Shown piece by piece: positions 10,559 to 19,955 of a DNA stretch of 64,000 nt. The position numbers and the translations under genes were made by a program. The stretch comes from Bacillota bacterium (GTDB lineage: Bacteria > Bacillota > Clostridia > Acetivibrionales > DSM-1351). Location of the stretch: positions 1-64,000 of the forward strand of contig JAEYWA010000167.1 of NCBI GenBank assembly GCA_023431385.1. Reading direction: 5' to 3'. The notes beneath the pieces are model-generated. The model was not told the DNA's origin, ran no database searches, and saw nothing but the letters and a program-made list of their open reading frames with translations. The stretch's first letter is position 1, and the number at the start of each line of letters is the position of its first letter.

Positions 10559-10829
10559 GAGCCGTTTAGCGGCCGCATAATATTTTAAAATTTGTTCACT
10601 CCTATATCCGCTATAAGGCGAATTAGGAGGTTAATCAGCCTTGCGCGTTTTCAAAGTATTCAATCAACTTTATTGTTTAACTATAGCTATATTAATACTT
10701 TGAATATTTCGCGCGGCCATAAATTTATAAGTTAGTTTGGAAGACGAGTGCTAGCGAAGTCTTTCAAGCTAACGTCCATTTCGCTGCTTTCCAGCGATAC
10801 ATTTATTAATGAAAACCGCAGGGTTTTGA
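10559..10829 (-). other. Structured 270-nt spacer between alpha and beta subunit genes
   Basis: No gene is visible. Inverted repeats include 10561-10573 (GCCG/CGGC just before the beta SD), 10643-10660 with 10694-10714 (11-bp arm TTCAAAGTATT plus GCGCG/CGCGC), 10731-10773 (15-nt arms, 13 matching, 13-nt loop), CGCTG/CAGCG near 10782-10796, and AAAACC/GGTTTT just after the alpha stop. None has a strong T-tract on the minus strand. Probable role: RNA processing, stability or translation control. Confidence 0.6.
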
Positions 10830-11885
10830 CTATTTCAAAATTTCTTTTATTTTATTCAATACTTCTTTCTGGCTTGGAACCATACCACCCATACGTCCAT
10901 AAAAGTGTACGGGGCGTTTACCGTTTACTGCAAGTCGAACATCCTCAACCATTTGACCGGCACTTAGCTCAACACTAAGGAAAGCCTTCGGAGTCTCTGC
11001 ATATTTTTCAAATGCTGCTGTAGGGAACGGCCAAAGTGTAATAGGACGAATCAGCCCTACCTTGATACCTTCCTTTTCAGCTGACTTGATAACATTTTTT
11101 ATTATTCGGGCAATAGTACCGTAGGCTGTTACTATTATATCTGCATTTTCACAGTTGAAAGTTTCAACGCGAACCTCATTTTGCTCAATTTGTTTGTATT
11201 TTGCCTGCAGTTTAAGATTGTGTTTTTCAAGTACTTCAGGATTTATATATATAGATGTGACATCATTGCATTCTCTCTGCATTTTGGTTCCTGTGGTAGC
11301 CCAGTTCTTATCAGCCTGGAATATGTCTTCCTGATCTTTGAATTCCACTGCTTCCATCATCTGTCCCAGCATACCGTCACCCATTATCATGGTACAAATC
11401 CTGTATTTATCAGAAATATTGAAGGATTCAACAGTTAATTCATAAAGTTCCTGAACACTTGACGGGGCAAGTACTACCATTTTGTAGTCACCATGTCCTC
11501 CACCTTTTACGGCCTGGAAATAATCACACTGAGCTGGTAATATACCACCAAGACCAGGACCACAGCGGACAATATTAACTACAACGCAGGGAAGTTCTGC
11601 ACCTGCTATATAAGACAAACCTTCCTGCTTAAGGCTGATTCCGGGGCTTGATGAAGATGTTAGTACTCTTGCACCTGCCGCTGCGGCACCATAAACCATA
11701 TTTATAGCAGCAACTTCACTTTCAGCCTGAACAAACGTTCCATTTATTTCAGGCATTTTTTTTGCCATATAATGTGCAATTTCTGTTTGTGGTGTAATAG
11801 GATATCCAAAATAGTGCTTGCAGCCTGCTCTGATGGCAGCTTCTGCAATTACCTCGTTACCCTTCATTAATAATTTTTCAGACAT
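10830..11885 (-). CDS. vorB: 2-oxoacid:ferredoxin oxidoreductase, alpha subunit (VorB-like)
   Basis: 351 residues, the pyrimidine-binding domain of the TPP enzyme. Seen: MKGNEVIAEAAIRAGC at the N-terminus, GYPITPQTEIAHY, FVQAESEVAAI and SSSPGISLKQEG. Length and start match chains annotated as VorB (ketoisovalerate) or short KorA; the substrate is not settled by sequence. Preceded by the ferredoxin gene with a small hairpin at 11920-11939 in the spacer, and followed by the long structured spacer before the beta gene. Confidence 0.9.
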   Translation of the reverse strand: MSEKLLMKGNEVIAEAAIRAGCKHYFGYPITPQTEIAHYMAKKMPEINGTFVQAESEVAAINMVYGAAAAGARVLTSSSSPGISLKQEGLSYIAGAELPCVVVNIVRCGPGLGGILPAQCDYFQAVKGGGHGDYKMVVLAPSSVQELYELTVESFNISDKYRICTMIMGDGMLGQMMEAVEFKDQEDIFQADKNWATTGTKMQRECNDVTSIYINPEVLEKHNLKLQAKYKQIEQNEVRVETFNCENADIIVTAYGTIARIIKNVIKSAEKEGIKVGLIRPITLWPFPTAAFEKYAETPKAFLSVELSAGQMVEDVRLAVNGKRPVHFYGRMGGMVPSQKEVLNKIKEILK

Positions 11886-11961
11886 TTTTTATCCTCCCAA
11901 ATAAAATCTCAACACTTAAAACATAGGGAACCCGATGTTTCACCTTGTGTACTACCGCGCT

Positions 11962-12168
11962 TTACTTTTCAACTTCGATAACGCAATCAGGACAAATAGT
12001 TGCACAGAAGGCACATCCGATACATTTTTCCATTTCGTCTACACCTGCTGGATGAAAGCCTTTCTGATTCAATTTGTCAGATTTCATTATGACAATTTTC
12101 TTGGGACATACTGTTACACAAAGCTTACAGCCTTTGCATCTTTCCTCATGAAATATTACTTTTGCCAT
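11962..12168 (-). CDS. 2-oxoacid:ferredoxin oxidoreductase delta subunit, 2[4Fe-4S] ferredoxin
   Basis: 68 residues with two full cluster motifs: CKGCKLCVTVCP and CIGCAFCATICP. Carries electrons from the TPP centre to free ferredoxin. First gene of the operon delta-alpha-beta-gamma; a strong promoter lies 160 bp upstream, leaving a long leader. SD GAGG precedes the ATG. Confidence 0.93.
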   Translation of the reverse strand: MAKVIFHEERCKGCKLCVTVCPKKIVIMKSDKLNQKGFHPAGVDEMEKCIGCAFCATICPDCVIEVEK

Positions 12169-12327
12169 TTTTAAACCTCACTTATATTATATTATCTGAG
12201 CCAATTACCACTGGATATAACGAAGAATCCGTACCTACAATAGTGTCGGGCAGTAGTTGAAAATCCGGAAATTTAAATAATTGACTAATTGATTTTTTAG
12301 TAATTTAGCGAACTAAAACTATTGTTT

Positions 12328-12356
12328 ATTATAAAACTCTTTGATGTTATTTGCAA
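12328..12356 (-). promoter_or_regulatory. SigA-type promoter for the oxidoreductase operon
   Basis: Minus strand -35 TTGCAA (12351-12356), 17-bp spacer, perfect -10 TATAAT (12328-12333). Implies a leader of about 150 nt before the ferredoxin ATG; I could not match the leader to a known riboswitch. Confidence 0.75.
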
Positions 12357-12415
12357 GTTAATTACTATCAGCTGAATGTTCTAAACCCCATTCCGCTGTA
12401 TGCAGTGACACTCCT

Positions 12416-13096
12416 CTATCCCCTATTCCAGGGAAGATGAATTTGTTTTCTAAGCGGCAGCAATTCCGAGCCGTTCAATTGAGAGCTATCCAACAGACTG
12501 ATGACAGACTCCATTCCAGCCGTTATTCCTATAGGGATTCCTAGTTTTTTAGTAACCTGTGATATTATATCGTTACCCTCCAGTATTATTTCAGGGGTGG
12601 TTTCCTCCAGAAGATTGCTGTTATTAATGAGTTTTGTAACCTTTATCTTTGCACTGTCCTCTATTATGGCAATCATTTCAAGAATTTTTTCAGGAGTATC
12701 GGTCATTCCTCTTCTGGTATTTATGACAAAAAACATCTCATAATCATCATCAAGTATCTCTTCCTTGAACCTTGCTACAGCCTTGGCTCCCAAGTCATCT
12801 CCACCAACGTCGAGGACAGCTTTATATTCTTTTTTTTGAAATAAAGAATATATTTCAGGAGGAATTGCTGGGACATCCACGTTTGTATTGGCATACATGG
12901 GCAGAATAACCCATATATTATTCCTTTCAAGTTCCTCCTTTGCATCAGCTGTCCGGAAGTATGGATTAACTATATCAAAATCTACAATAGAGGTCTTATA
13001 ATTTGACTCCGCAAGTCTTAATGCATAATTGACAGCAACTTCGGTTTTTCCGCTGCCGAAGTGCCCTGTAAAAATATTTATTCGTTTTTCAAACAT
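12416..13096 (-). CDS. P-loop nucleotide-binding protein, CobQ/MinD-like
   Basis: 226 residues. Starts with a Walker A-like loop GHFGSGKTE, followed by SIVDFDIVNPYFR, which resembles the deviant Walker/switch layout of SIMIBI ATPases (ParA/MinD/CobB). VLDVGGDD could be Walker B. No membrane helix and no C-terminal amphipathic MinD tail were recognised. Lies between the oxidoreductase operon and the tcdA-like gene in the same direction. Role unknown; assembly factor or cofactor maturation ATPase would fit the fold. Confidence 0.75.
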   Translation of the reverse strand: MFEKRINIFTGHFGSGKTEVAVNYALRLAESNYKTSIVDFDIVNPYFRTADAKEELERNNIWVILPMYANTNVDVPAIPPEIYSLFQKKEYKAVLDVGGDDLGAKAVARFKEEILDDDYEMFFVINTRRGMTDTPEKILEMIAIIEDSAKIKVTKLINNSNLLEETTPEIILEGNDIISQVTKKLGIPIGITAGMESVISLLDSSQLNGSELLPLRKQIHLPWNRG

Positions 13097-13168
13097 TACG
13101 TATCTCCATTTCTATTTCTAAGCTTTTGAACAAAAAAACTTGTTCCATCAAGAAAGCATATGTTGGTT

Positions 13169-13936
13169 TTAGCCCTTATTATTCCAGCCAATAAGGTCCT
13201 TAATTACTTCTCCCGCAATGATCAGACCCATTACTGAGGGTACAAAGGGCAGGCTTCCAGGAATCTGGTGTTTGACAGTGCATTTCCTTGTAGAACCTTT
13301 AGGGCAGATACATCCTGCACTGCAGCTGGAGTTCTCAGTTTCCACAGGTTTTTGCGGCTCTTCCTTTGAATAGACCACCTTAAGTTTTTTTATTCCCCTG
13401 AGCCTTAGCTCTTTTCTGACCACCTTTGCAAGAGGGTCAACAGAAGTTTTATATATATCAGATACCTCAAACCTGGTTGGATCAAGCTTGTTTCCAGCTC
13501 CCATGGCACTGATAATCGGAATTCCCATCTCATTTGCTCTTACAACCAGATCAATTTTTGCAGTAACAGTATCTATTGCATCAACGATATAAACGCAGGT
13601 CTTGTCCAATATTTCATCAGCAACGTCGGGCATATAAAATTTCTGGATTATGTCAACTTCACATTTAGGGTTAATTTCCAAAACCCTGTCCCTCATTGCT
13701 TCAACCTTTGGCTTGCCCACTGTTTTTCGTGTGGCATGCAGCTGTCTGTTCAGATTGGTCAGGCAAACGCAGTCATCATCAATAAGTACAATTTTACCAA
13801 GCCCGCATCTCACCAGAGCTTCAACTGTATACGAGCCTACTCCGCCTACTCCGAATACTGCAACCTTACTGTTCTGAAGTTTTTGCAAACCTTCTTTTCC
13901 TATAATCAATTCATTTCGTGAAAATTCATTAAGCAT
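13169..13936 (-). CDS. tcdA: tRNA threonylcarbamoyladenosine dehydratase (TcdA/ThiF family)
   Basis: 255 residues, E1-like fold. Adenylates and dehydrates t6A37 in tRNA to the cyclic form. Seen: Rossmann loop GVGGVGSYTVEAL, then DDDCVCLTNLNRQ with the conserved NxNRQ, and KVEAMRDRVLEINP. Near the C-terminus CSAGCICPKGSTRKC holds several cysteines, a feature of the bacterial YgdL-like subgroup. No sulfur-carrier gene is next to it, arguing against a ThiF/MoeB role. Confidence 0.88.
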   Translation of the reverse strand: MLNEFSRNELIIGKEGLQKLQNSKVAVFGVGGVGSYTVEALVRCGLGKIVLIDDDCVCLTNLNRQLHATRKTVGKPKVEAMRDRVLEINPKCEVDIIQKFYMPDVADEILDKTCVYIVDAIDTVTAKIDLVVRANEMGIPIISAMGAGNKLDPTRFEVSDIYKTSVDPLAKVVRKELRLRGIKKLKVVYSKEEPQKPVETENSSCSAGCICPKGSTRKCTVKHQIPGSLPFVPSVMGLIIAGEVIKDLIGWNNKG

Positions 13937-14034
13937 ATGTCTACTCCGTTATTTATATTGTTAGGATAAAGTGTATGTATATTCTGAATTAACAATAATC
14001 TTAAATGTATATTTATTTTTACAGTATTTTTTTA

Positions 14035-14631
14035 CTAATATCTTATACTCTGGGTTGCTCTGCAAACTTCAACCAGCCTTTTGGCTGATATTACAGTCCT
14101 CTTTAATACATTCTCATCTTCCTTTGCAGGCCTCATGGCACATACACCATGGTGACCGCAGTCATCCTCAATAAAACCGTCTCCGACTATAAGCATTCCG
14201 TTAACCAGCATCATATCGTGCATTGCCTTCAGTGTTGTTTCCTGTCCTCCATACCTTGAGGCTCCTACACTGATGCCAAGACCTACTTTATTATATAACC
14301 ACTTATTTGCTCGTACCCGTCTTGTTTTATCAAACATAGCCTTAAGCTGTGCAGACACACTTCCAAAATATACTGGACTCCCGATTACTATTCCATCAGC
14401 CTTTTTCATGATTTCGAAGGCTTCTTCAAGAGTTGTCCCTTTATAACAGCCGCCAGTACATGGATTTGAACATACAGTACAATAGCCGTTTTTTTGTTCA
14501 TTCATTATCACTCCTATATCCAGCAGAGTCGTTTGTGCTCCAAGTTTAGAACATTCCTCAAGTACCTTTTCAACCAGAAAGCTTGTACTTCCCTGTTTGT
14601 TAGGGCTTCCATTAAGACCGACAATATACAT
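14035..14631 (-). CDS. Flavodoxin-like NAD(P)H-dependent FMN reductase family protein
   Basis: 198 residues from ATG 14631, chosen because it begins the family motif (MYIVGLNGSPNKQGST) and has GGAG about 10 nt upstream; the frame is open five codons further. GSPVYFGSVSAQLK is the second FMN-contact loop. CTVCSNPCTGGC holds four cysteines between the loops, as in iron-sulfur flavoproteins, although the compact ISF cluster motif is not exact. Substrate unknown. Confidence 0.85.
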   Translation of the reverse strand: MYIVGLNGSPNKQGSTSFLVEKVLEECSKLGAQTTLLDIGVIMNEQKNGYCTVCSNPCTGGCYKGTTLEEAFEIMKKADGIVIGSPVYFGSVSAQLKAMFDKTRRVRANKWLYNKVGLGISVGASRYGGQETTLKAMHDMMLVNGMLIVGDGFIEDDCGHHGVCAMRPAKEDENVLKRTVISAKRLVEVCRATQSIRY

Positions 14632-14721
14632 AACTATCAACTCCATTATGAAAAATATGCGTACTCCTAAAAGAATACACTAATTAAAAAATTAAAACAA
14701 GGGACTGATAATTCAGCCCCT

Positions 14722-15600
14722 TTACTCTTTAACCGTCTTTGTCTCCAAGTCATATAAAAATATATTTTCTTTTGCCTTTTCCCGCCCATCCTTGGCCTTG
14801 ATTTTCTGTCTGAGTTCAAAAGTGTCATTTCCCTTCCATTTCAGAAATTCATAACTATAAATGTACATTTCATTTGTCAGACTGGTTTTCTCTAGTCTAA
14901 TATCCTTACTGCTGTTAAAAACTTGAAAGTTGTCTTTACATCTAAATACAATTAATGTTTTTTTTTCATTGTTGATGATATTTTGAGGATTTGATGAATA
15001 AGAGCAGGCATTGTATTTGCCATCCGATGTTAAAATAAAATTATCGAAGCTTCCCTCAACACAGTAAAGCTTCTCCAACAGGGAATTCTTAAGATCATAT
15101 GAAAACATTGATGTGCGAGGGTATTTGCTGTCTGCTTTCCCTTCAAACAAAAAATATAGTTTATTGAGTTTCTCATTTAGGATCATGTTCTTTATTGTAT
15201 AGCTATTCGGATGTTTTTCTCTCAGTCTGAATAGATTCCTTATTTCTTTGAACTTAGTGGAATCAACCCATTGAGATACCTTCTTGCCATTATCCCTATA
15301 AGTCAGTTTAAGAGCTATCAACCCATACGCATCTTCAACCAAATTAGCTCGGAAATTCATTTCATGATTATTGTTAAGTATATTTACTTCTTCCTGCTTC
15401 CTATCAATGCTATCACCTTGAACCTCAACAGAATTCAATCCATTATCTGGTATATTATATGAATTAGGCTTACCAACCTCAATTCCTGGCGGATAAGCTG
15501 CTTTGGTAGGTTTGGCTTGAGGCTTGCTGAGTAAAATGGTCCCGCTGATGAGGACCGATAGCATAAAGACATATATAATAGATAAATAAAGTTTTTTCAT
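14722..15600 (-). CDS. Unknown protein with N-terminal membrane anchor
   Basis: 292 residues, not recognised. Residues 5-26 are a hydrophobic helix after MKK, so it is exported and anchored or cleaved; no lipobox Cys. The rest is soluble, rich in Lys/Asn/Ser with repeated beta-like stretches (FSYDLKNSLLEKLY, IFLYDLETKTVKE) reminiscent of propeller or TolB-like blades, though no domain could be assigned. Single gene in its own spacing. Confidence 0.65.
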   Translation of the reverse strand: MKKLYLSIIYVFMLSVLISGTILLSKPQAKPTKAAYPPGIEVGKPNSYNIPDNGLNSVEVQGDSIDRKQEEVNILNNNHEMNFRANLVEDAYGLIALKLTYRDNGKKVSQWVDSTKFKEIRNLFRLREKHPNSYTIKNMILNEKLNKLYFLFEGKADSKYPRTSMFSYDLKNSLLEKLYCVEGSFDNFILTSDGKYNACSYSSNPQNIINNEKKTLIVFRCKDNFQVFNSSKDIRLEKTSLTNEMYIYSYEFLKWKGNDTFELRQKIKAKDGREKAKENIFLYDLETKTVKE

Positions 15601-15752
15601 AAATGCCTCCTTCCAAAAAAATATCTACATTGTATTTTATACAAATTTGCTAAATGTATTTACAATAAAAATATTATTTTGGTAAATCCGGGCATTGAAA
15701 AGTCTTCTAGAAATATTGTCGGTCTTCAGCTAAAGCTGCTATACTATCCCCA

Positions 15753-16610
15753 TTAAAGTCCAAACAATCTTTTTGCATTACCACTGAAAATTAATTCCTT
15801 TTGGCTGTTATCGAGGTTAAATTTCATTATTCTTACTAAATCATGTATGGGACTTCCCCATGGGAAGTCTGAGCCGAATACAACTTTTTCGGCACCAATT
15901 TCATTTATTATAGAAATAACTTCCTTATCATCAGGCCAACTTGGTTCGTTAACATCCATAATTTCGGGATAACCCGTTATTACTATCGAAGTATCGAAGT
16001 AAACATTATTGTACTTCTTGGATATCTCTAAACAACGATCTACATTACCATCTGCCATGTGTGCCAGAATAATGGGCAGTTCAGGATATTTCAGAATAAT
16101 CGGCAGTATACATTCAAAATCGGAATATTCGTTTAATCTGGCGTTCGATACTCTTCCACAATGTATTAATAATGAGAAATGCTTCTCATTACAGGTTTTA
16201 AACAAGCTATCGAGTCTCTCGTCTCTTACATCAAAACCCTGAGCCATTGGATGCAATTTGATTCCCTTGGCTCCAAGTTGTATATAATTATCAAGATGCT
16301 CAGTCAAGGTTCCTTCCATTTCAGGATGAAAGCTAACCAGAGGTATTAGTTTACCTTCAGAATTTTTTGCTGTCTCCAGTGTCCACATATTGTTTTGATG
16401 AATTATTTTGGGTGGAGCAAAGTTAACCATGACAGTCCGGTCAATACCACCCGCCTCCATGTTTTTTAAAACGTTTGCAATAGTACCATTGCCAGGATTC
16501 CTGAACTCTATATCATATATCTTGTTGAAGGAGGATATTATTTTATCTGCAACATCATCATCGGCAAAAGTATGAACATGACTGTCAATTATTTCTATAT
16601 TATTTACCAT
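15753..16610 (-). CDS. Amidohydrolase-2 family metal-dependent hydrolase
   Basis: 285 residues, TIM-barrel. Seen: metal-binding IIDSHVHTFADDD at the N-terminus, GAKGIKLHPMAQGF, LLIHCGR, ILAHMAD and C-terminal VVFGSDFPWGSP, the usual set of HxH, His, His and Asp ligands. Related enzymes decarboxylate or hydrolyse ring compounds; the substrate is not known. Its SD (AGGGAG) directly abuts a stem-loop at 16622-16640, and an ~80-nt repeat lies just upstream. Confidence 0.85.
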   Translation of the reverse strand: MVNNIEIIDSHVHTFADDDVADKIISSFNKIYDIEFRNPGNGTIANVLKNMEAGGIDRTVMVNFAPPKIIHQNNMWTLETAKNSEGKLIPLVSFHPEMEGTLTEHLDNYIQLGAKGIKLHPMAQGFDVRDERLDSLFKTCNEKHFSLLIHCGRVSNARLNEYSDFECILPIILKYPELPIILAHMADGNVDRCLEISKKYNNVYFDTSIVITGYPEIMDVNEPSWPDDKEVISIINEIGAEKVVFGSDFPWGSPIHDLVRIMKFNLDNSQKELIFSGNAKRLFGL

Positions 16611-16991
16611 ATTATCTCCCTAAGCCACTGTAAGTGGCTTTGATGCGCACATTACGCGCACAAATAGTAATGAAAAGACATGTAATGGCTTTTCGCTGCG
16701 TGAAAGTCACGATGATTTTCCACATGTATTTTTCACTCTATCCACTAAAATAGCGGTATCAATAGCTGTATGAATTTATATTCTGTTCTGTTTTTTAGTT
16801 TATTTTTAATATAACGCAAGTTAAGGATAAAATCAATGAAAAGTACATGTATACACAATCAAACAACATTTATATAGGATAGTATTAGGTTAATTATGTA
16901 ATAATATCGTTAGAATAAGCAAATTCAGCAGGTATTGAAATGAGAGCTCCGGTAGATTAGGATGGCTGTCAAGTTGTGAATTGAGTCTGAA
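16611..16991 (-). other. 381-bp leader region of the amidohydrolase gene
   Basis: No gene. Contains the SD-adjacent hairpin 16622-16640 (8-bp arms AAGCCACT/AGTGGCTT), a small TGCGC/GCGCA inverted repeat (16644-16660), the ~80-nt repeat 16655-16736, and AT-rich DNA beyond it up to the end of the ABC permease gene. Confidence 0.6.
16655..16736 (-). repeat. ~80-nt leader repeat, copy A
   Basis: Aligns over its whole length with 38657-38737 at roughly 86% identity by eye, with one single-base gap. Contains a small hairpin GTGA/TCAC. A shorter, weaker relative may lie at about 44163-44215. Confidence 0.7.
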
Positions 16992-18131
16992 CTACACTTT
17001 TGACAACTTTCTCTTCTTGTATAGCAATAGACCTAATACAAAATATATTATTGAAAGTATTACAATCATAATCATCTCAAATCCCACATCAGCAAGGCCG
17101 CTTCCAAAGTTTAATATTTTATTGAAAGCGTTTGCCGTATGAGTTAACGGCAATATGTCAGTTACTCCGAAAGGATGTCCGAAAAGCGTCAAAATATTCA
17201 TTTTAGGCAGTGGAAACATGCTCCCTGAAAAAAACATCAATATAAAAAACGGGAAACAACCGATTGTCAGTACATCAAAAACCGAGTTCAGAAAACTGGC
17301 CACCAAGAGGCTTAATGAAACCATCGAAAAGCTGGAAATTATACCCATCACCAATACAGGCCCAAATTCTCCTACCGGTTTATACCCGAGAAACAAAGCT
17401 GTCCAGTAGGATAAAATCACAGCTATAACAGCAATCACTGACTGAACTATGCATATTCCTGAAAGAAAGTTAAACGCACCCAGGCGGCTAAGTTTAAGTC
17501 TGATTATGGTTCTTTTATCGTTTTCCTTGACTATGGACGCACAGGCACTGAAAAGAATCATTAATACCGCAAGGGAAATCATTCCGGGAACATAACTTTC
17601 GAACTCATTTACAGGTTGATTTTTTTCAAGAAAGGTCTCCTTTATTGTTGAGGGTAATGTTATTTCAGCTATATCTATTCCCTGCCTGTAAATTATGTCT
17701 GAAACCAGGATTGCTGCTATAGTGTATTTTACATTGCCGGTACTTCCCAGAATTTCCACTGCAACTGTTGAATTGTTATCAGTTTTAGCCATAATAAGGG
17801 ACTTTGAATAATTTTCCGGAATAATCATACCCAAATCTACTGACCTATCCTTCACTTTTATTTCGAGCTCACTTTTATTAGAATACTCAAACAATATAAA
17901 CTGCTTAGTATCCTTCCCGCCCTGGGAATTATCCAATAATTTGGCTAGTTCTGTAGACTTGTTACCGTGGTCATAATTAATTATTCCGATATTATAAGTT
18001 GTAGGCTCACTTCCATAATACAATTTCATTAATAATACAAAAAAAGGTGAAAACACAAGTACCAATATAATAACCTTCCAGTCTCTAATGTTTTCCTTCA
18101 ACGTTTTAACTGTAGATGCTATCAGCTTCAT
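16992..18131 (-). CDS. ABC-2 type exporter permease
   Basis: 379 residues. One N-terminal TM (~18-38), an extracytoplasmic region (~40-190), then about five TM helices ending in a short Lys/Arg tail: the YhgE/LinJ/NatB-like layout. Start overlaps the ATPase stop by 4 bp. With the TetR gene this is a probable drug or peptide efflux unit; the substrate is unknown. Confidence 0.9.
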   Translation of the reverse strand: MKLIASTVKTLKENIRDWKVIILVLVFSPFFVLLMKLYYGSEPTTYNIGIINYDHGNKSTELAKLLDNSQGGKDTKQFILFEYSNKSELEIKVKDRSVDLGMIIPENYSKSLIMAKTDNNSTVAVEILGSTGNVKYTIAAILVSDIIYRQGIDIAEITLPSTIKETFLEKNQPVNEFESYVPGMISLAVLMILFSACASIVKENDKRTIIRLKLSRLGAFNFLSGICIVQSVIAVIAVILSYWTALFLGYKPVGEFGPVLVMGIISSFSMVSLSLLVASFLNSVFDVLTIGCFPFFILMFFSGSMFPLPKMNILTLFGHPFGVTDILPLTHTANAFNKILNFGSGLADVGFEMIMIVILSIIYFVLGLLLYKKRKLSKV

Positions 18132-19075
18132 TCTCTCAGTCTCCTTCCCGTCATGGAAATAAACGCATCCTCCAGAGTTCTTTTTCTGATTGTCATATCC
18201 TCAATGCTAATTCTGTGTTTCTTCATTATTTCTTTTACTGCCGGAATCAATTTCAGTACTTCATTTGCCCCAAGCAAAAAAAATCCGTCAGCAAATTTAC
18301 TTTGCTTAAATTCCATTGGAAGGTCTATAAGCACTCTCTCCCCCAGTTCCTTTGACACCTTACTGACACGTATTTGCAGTATGTCACCAGTGCCTGACTG
18401 CTGCTTTATTTTTTCAGGTGTATCCATTATCAATATCTTTCCATGATCTACAATTGCAACTCTATCCGATAGTCTGTCAGCTTCATCCATATCATGTGTC
18501 GTCAGTATGACTGTTCTCTCTTTTGCCAGTTGTCTTATAAAATCCCTTACAAGGATTCGGCTCTGAGGGTCGAGCCCAGCCTGGGGCTCATCCAGTATAA
18601 TTAATTCGGGATCATGTGCAACTGCTAAAGCAATATTCAGCCTTCTTTGCATTCCCCCTGACAAAGTTTTTGCCAGCTTATTTCTTTTTTCCCACAGTCC
18701 TAACGTTTCGAGAAGACTCTCTGCTCTGGTTCCGGCAAACCTTGGTGATTTATCGTATGCCATAACTACAAATTTCAATTGTTCTATACAGGTAAGATGC
18801 TCCCAGACTACTATCTCCTGTGGACATAGGCCAATCATGGATTTGATTCTATTATAATCAGTAGCCGAAGAATACTCATTAACTCTAATCTCACCCGAAT
18901 CAGCCTTTATCAAGCCACACAACATTTTAATCATTGTGGTTTTTCCTGCCCCGTTTGGGCCTAAAAGACTAAATATCTCTCCTCTTTTCACTGAAAAGCT
19001 AATATTATCAACTGCAATAATTTCATTGAATTTTTTACTCAGTTCTTTAACCGAAAGAAAAGTGCTATTTTCCAA
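18128..19075 (-). CDS. ABC exporter ATPase (DrrA/CcmA type)
   Basis: 315 residues from a TTG at 19075. A longer frame reaches 19153, but that part lies inside tetR and shows no homology; the TTG follows a GGGGGG tract and begins just before the family start (LSVKELSKKFNEI). Walker A LGPNGAGKTT, signature LSGGMQRRLNIALA, Walker B LIILDEPQAGLDP, His switch TTHDMDEAD, and a C-terminal ~80-residue extension typical of DrrA-type proteins. The start overlaps the tetR end by 11 bp, suggesting translational coupling. Confidence 0.9.
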   Translation of the reverse strand: MENSTFLSVKELSKKFNEIIAVDNISFSVKRGEIFSLLGPNGAGKTTMIKMLCGLIKADSGEIRVNEYSSATDYNRIKSMIGLCPQEIVVWEHLTCIEQLKFVVMAYDKSPRFAGTRAESLLETLGLWEKRNKLAKTLSGGMQRRLNIALAVAHDPELIILDEPQAGLDPQSRILVRDFIRQLAKERTVILTTHDMDEADRLSDRVAIVDHGKILIMDTPEKIKQQSGTGDILQIRVSKVSKELGERVLIDLPMEFKQSKFADGFFLLGANEVLKLIPAVKEIMKKHRISIEDMTIRKRTLEDAFISMTGRRLRE

Positions 19076-19658
19076 TGCGATCCCCCCCGATCCATACTTT
19101 TTCCATTCTGGAACAAAGAGAAGCAATATCCTCCTGCGGGTGAACCACCGCATAAGTCAATACACCGTCCAAAGCTCCCATTAGAGAGATACCATATGCC
19201 TCCGGGTCGGATATGTTTATCTCACCAGAAATTTTAGCCCTCCTGAACATTTCAACAAAAAAGGCTGAGCTTTGAGTCACATATTCCTTGAAATAATCCA
19301 TAAGTATATGTGACTCCAAAGCCTTTGACATGGACAAAAACGTGAAGCTTAATTCCTTCGTTCTTGGTACCCAATAGTTTAAGTACTGTATTATATAGTA
19401 TCTAATCCCTTCAATAGCACTTTTATTTGATAAAGCCTTTGCTGCCATCTCGTTAACAGGCTCAGAGATTTTATTGTTTGCTTCCATCAGTAATACTTCC
19501 TTGGTCGGAAAGTAATGATATAAACCTCCCTTGCTGACTCCTGCCCTTTTTGCTATTGAGTCCATGGAAGCTCCGTTATAGCCCTTTTCCACAAATTCTT
19601 CAATAGCGGCTGTTAAAAGTGTCTCCAAACGGCTTTCTCTGGATTGTTTCTTAGTCAA
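19065..19658 (-). CDS. TetR-family repressor
   Basis: 197 residues. N-terminal helix-turn-helix with GYNGASMDSIAKRAGVSKGG then LYHYFPTKEVLL, the classic TetR recognition region; the C-terminal helical ligand domain is poorly conserved as usual. First gene of the tetR-ATPase-permease operon. A perfect 9-5-9 operator lies about 45 bp upstream, so it very likely represses its own operon. Confidence 0.93.
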   Translation of the reverse strand: MTKKQSRESRLETLLTAAIEEFVEKGYNGASMDSIAKRAGVSKGGLYHYFPTKEVLLMEANNKISEPVNEMAAKALSNKSAIEGIRYYIIQYLNYWVPRTKELSFTFLSMSKALESHILMDYFKEYVTQSSAFFVEMFRRAKISGEINISDPEAYGISLMGALDGVLTYAVVHPQEDIASLCSRMEKVWIGGDRIGK

Positions 19659-19703
19659 TAATAATCAACTCCTCATACATAAAACTTACGACTTACGAAA
19701 CTT

Positions 19704-19726
19704 AACATACCGACCGACGGTATGTT
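19704..19726. promoter_or_regulatory. TetR operator, 9-bp arms
   Basis: AACATACCG and CGGTATGTT flank a 5-bp centre, an exact inverted repeat of the ACATACCG type bound by many TetR/AcrR-like repressors. Confidence 0.8.
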
Positions 19727-19820
19727 TTAATTCTACCATATATTTCTATATGTATCAATAAAAGAAGAACTACTTAAAAGTTCCTCCTTTGCTTCTCTTT
19801 ATATTAGGTCTTAGAAAAAT

Positions 19821-19855
19821 AAAATCCCGAACAAAATTATGTAATTCGGGGTTTT
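19821..19855 (-). terminator. Intrinsic terminator after ligA
   Basis: Minus strand stem AAAACCCCGAA with TTCGGGATTTT (one bulge/mismatch) followed by ATTTTT. Lies about 100 bp past the ligA stop. Confidence 0.7.
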
Positions 19856-19955
19856 ACTTTTCTTCATGATAATTTTTATTTTTGACTCAGTATTCTATTC
19901 CAGATTCCAGTCTTATGCTTACAAGCAATGATAAATCCAAAAGGAAACAGGAATA

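Noticed and set aside
19076..19153. Longer N-terminus for the ABC ATPase
   Set aside because: These 26 codons overlap tetR, show no ABC similarity, and a TTG with a G-rich SD fits the family start.
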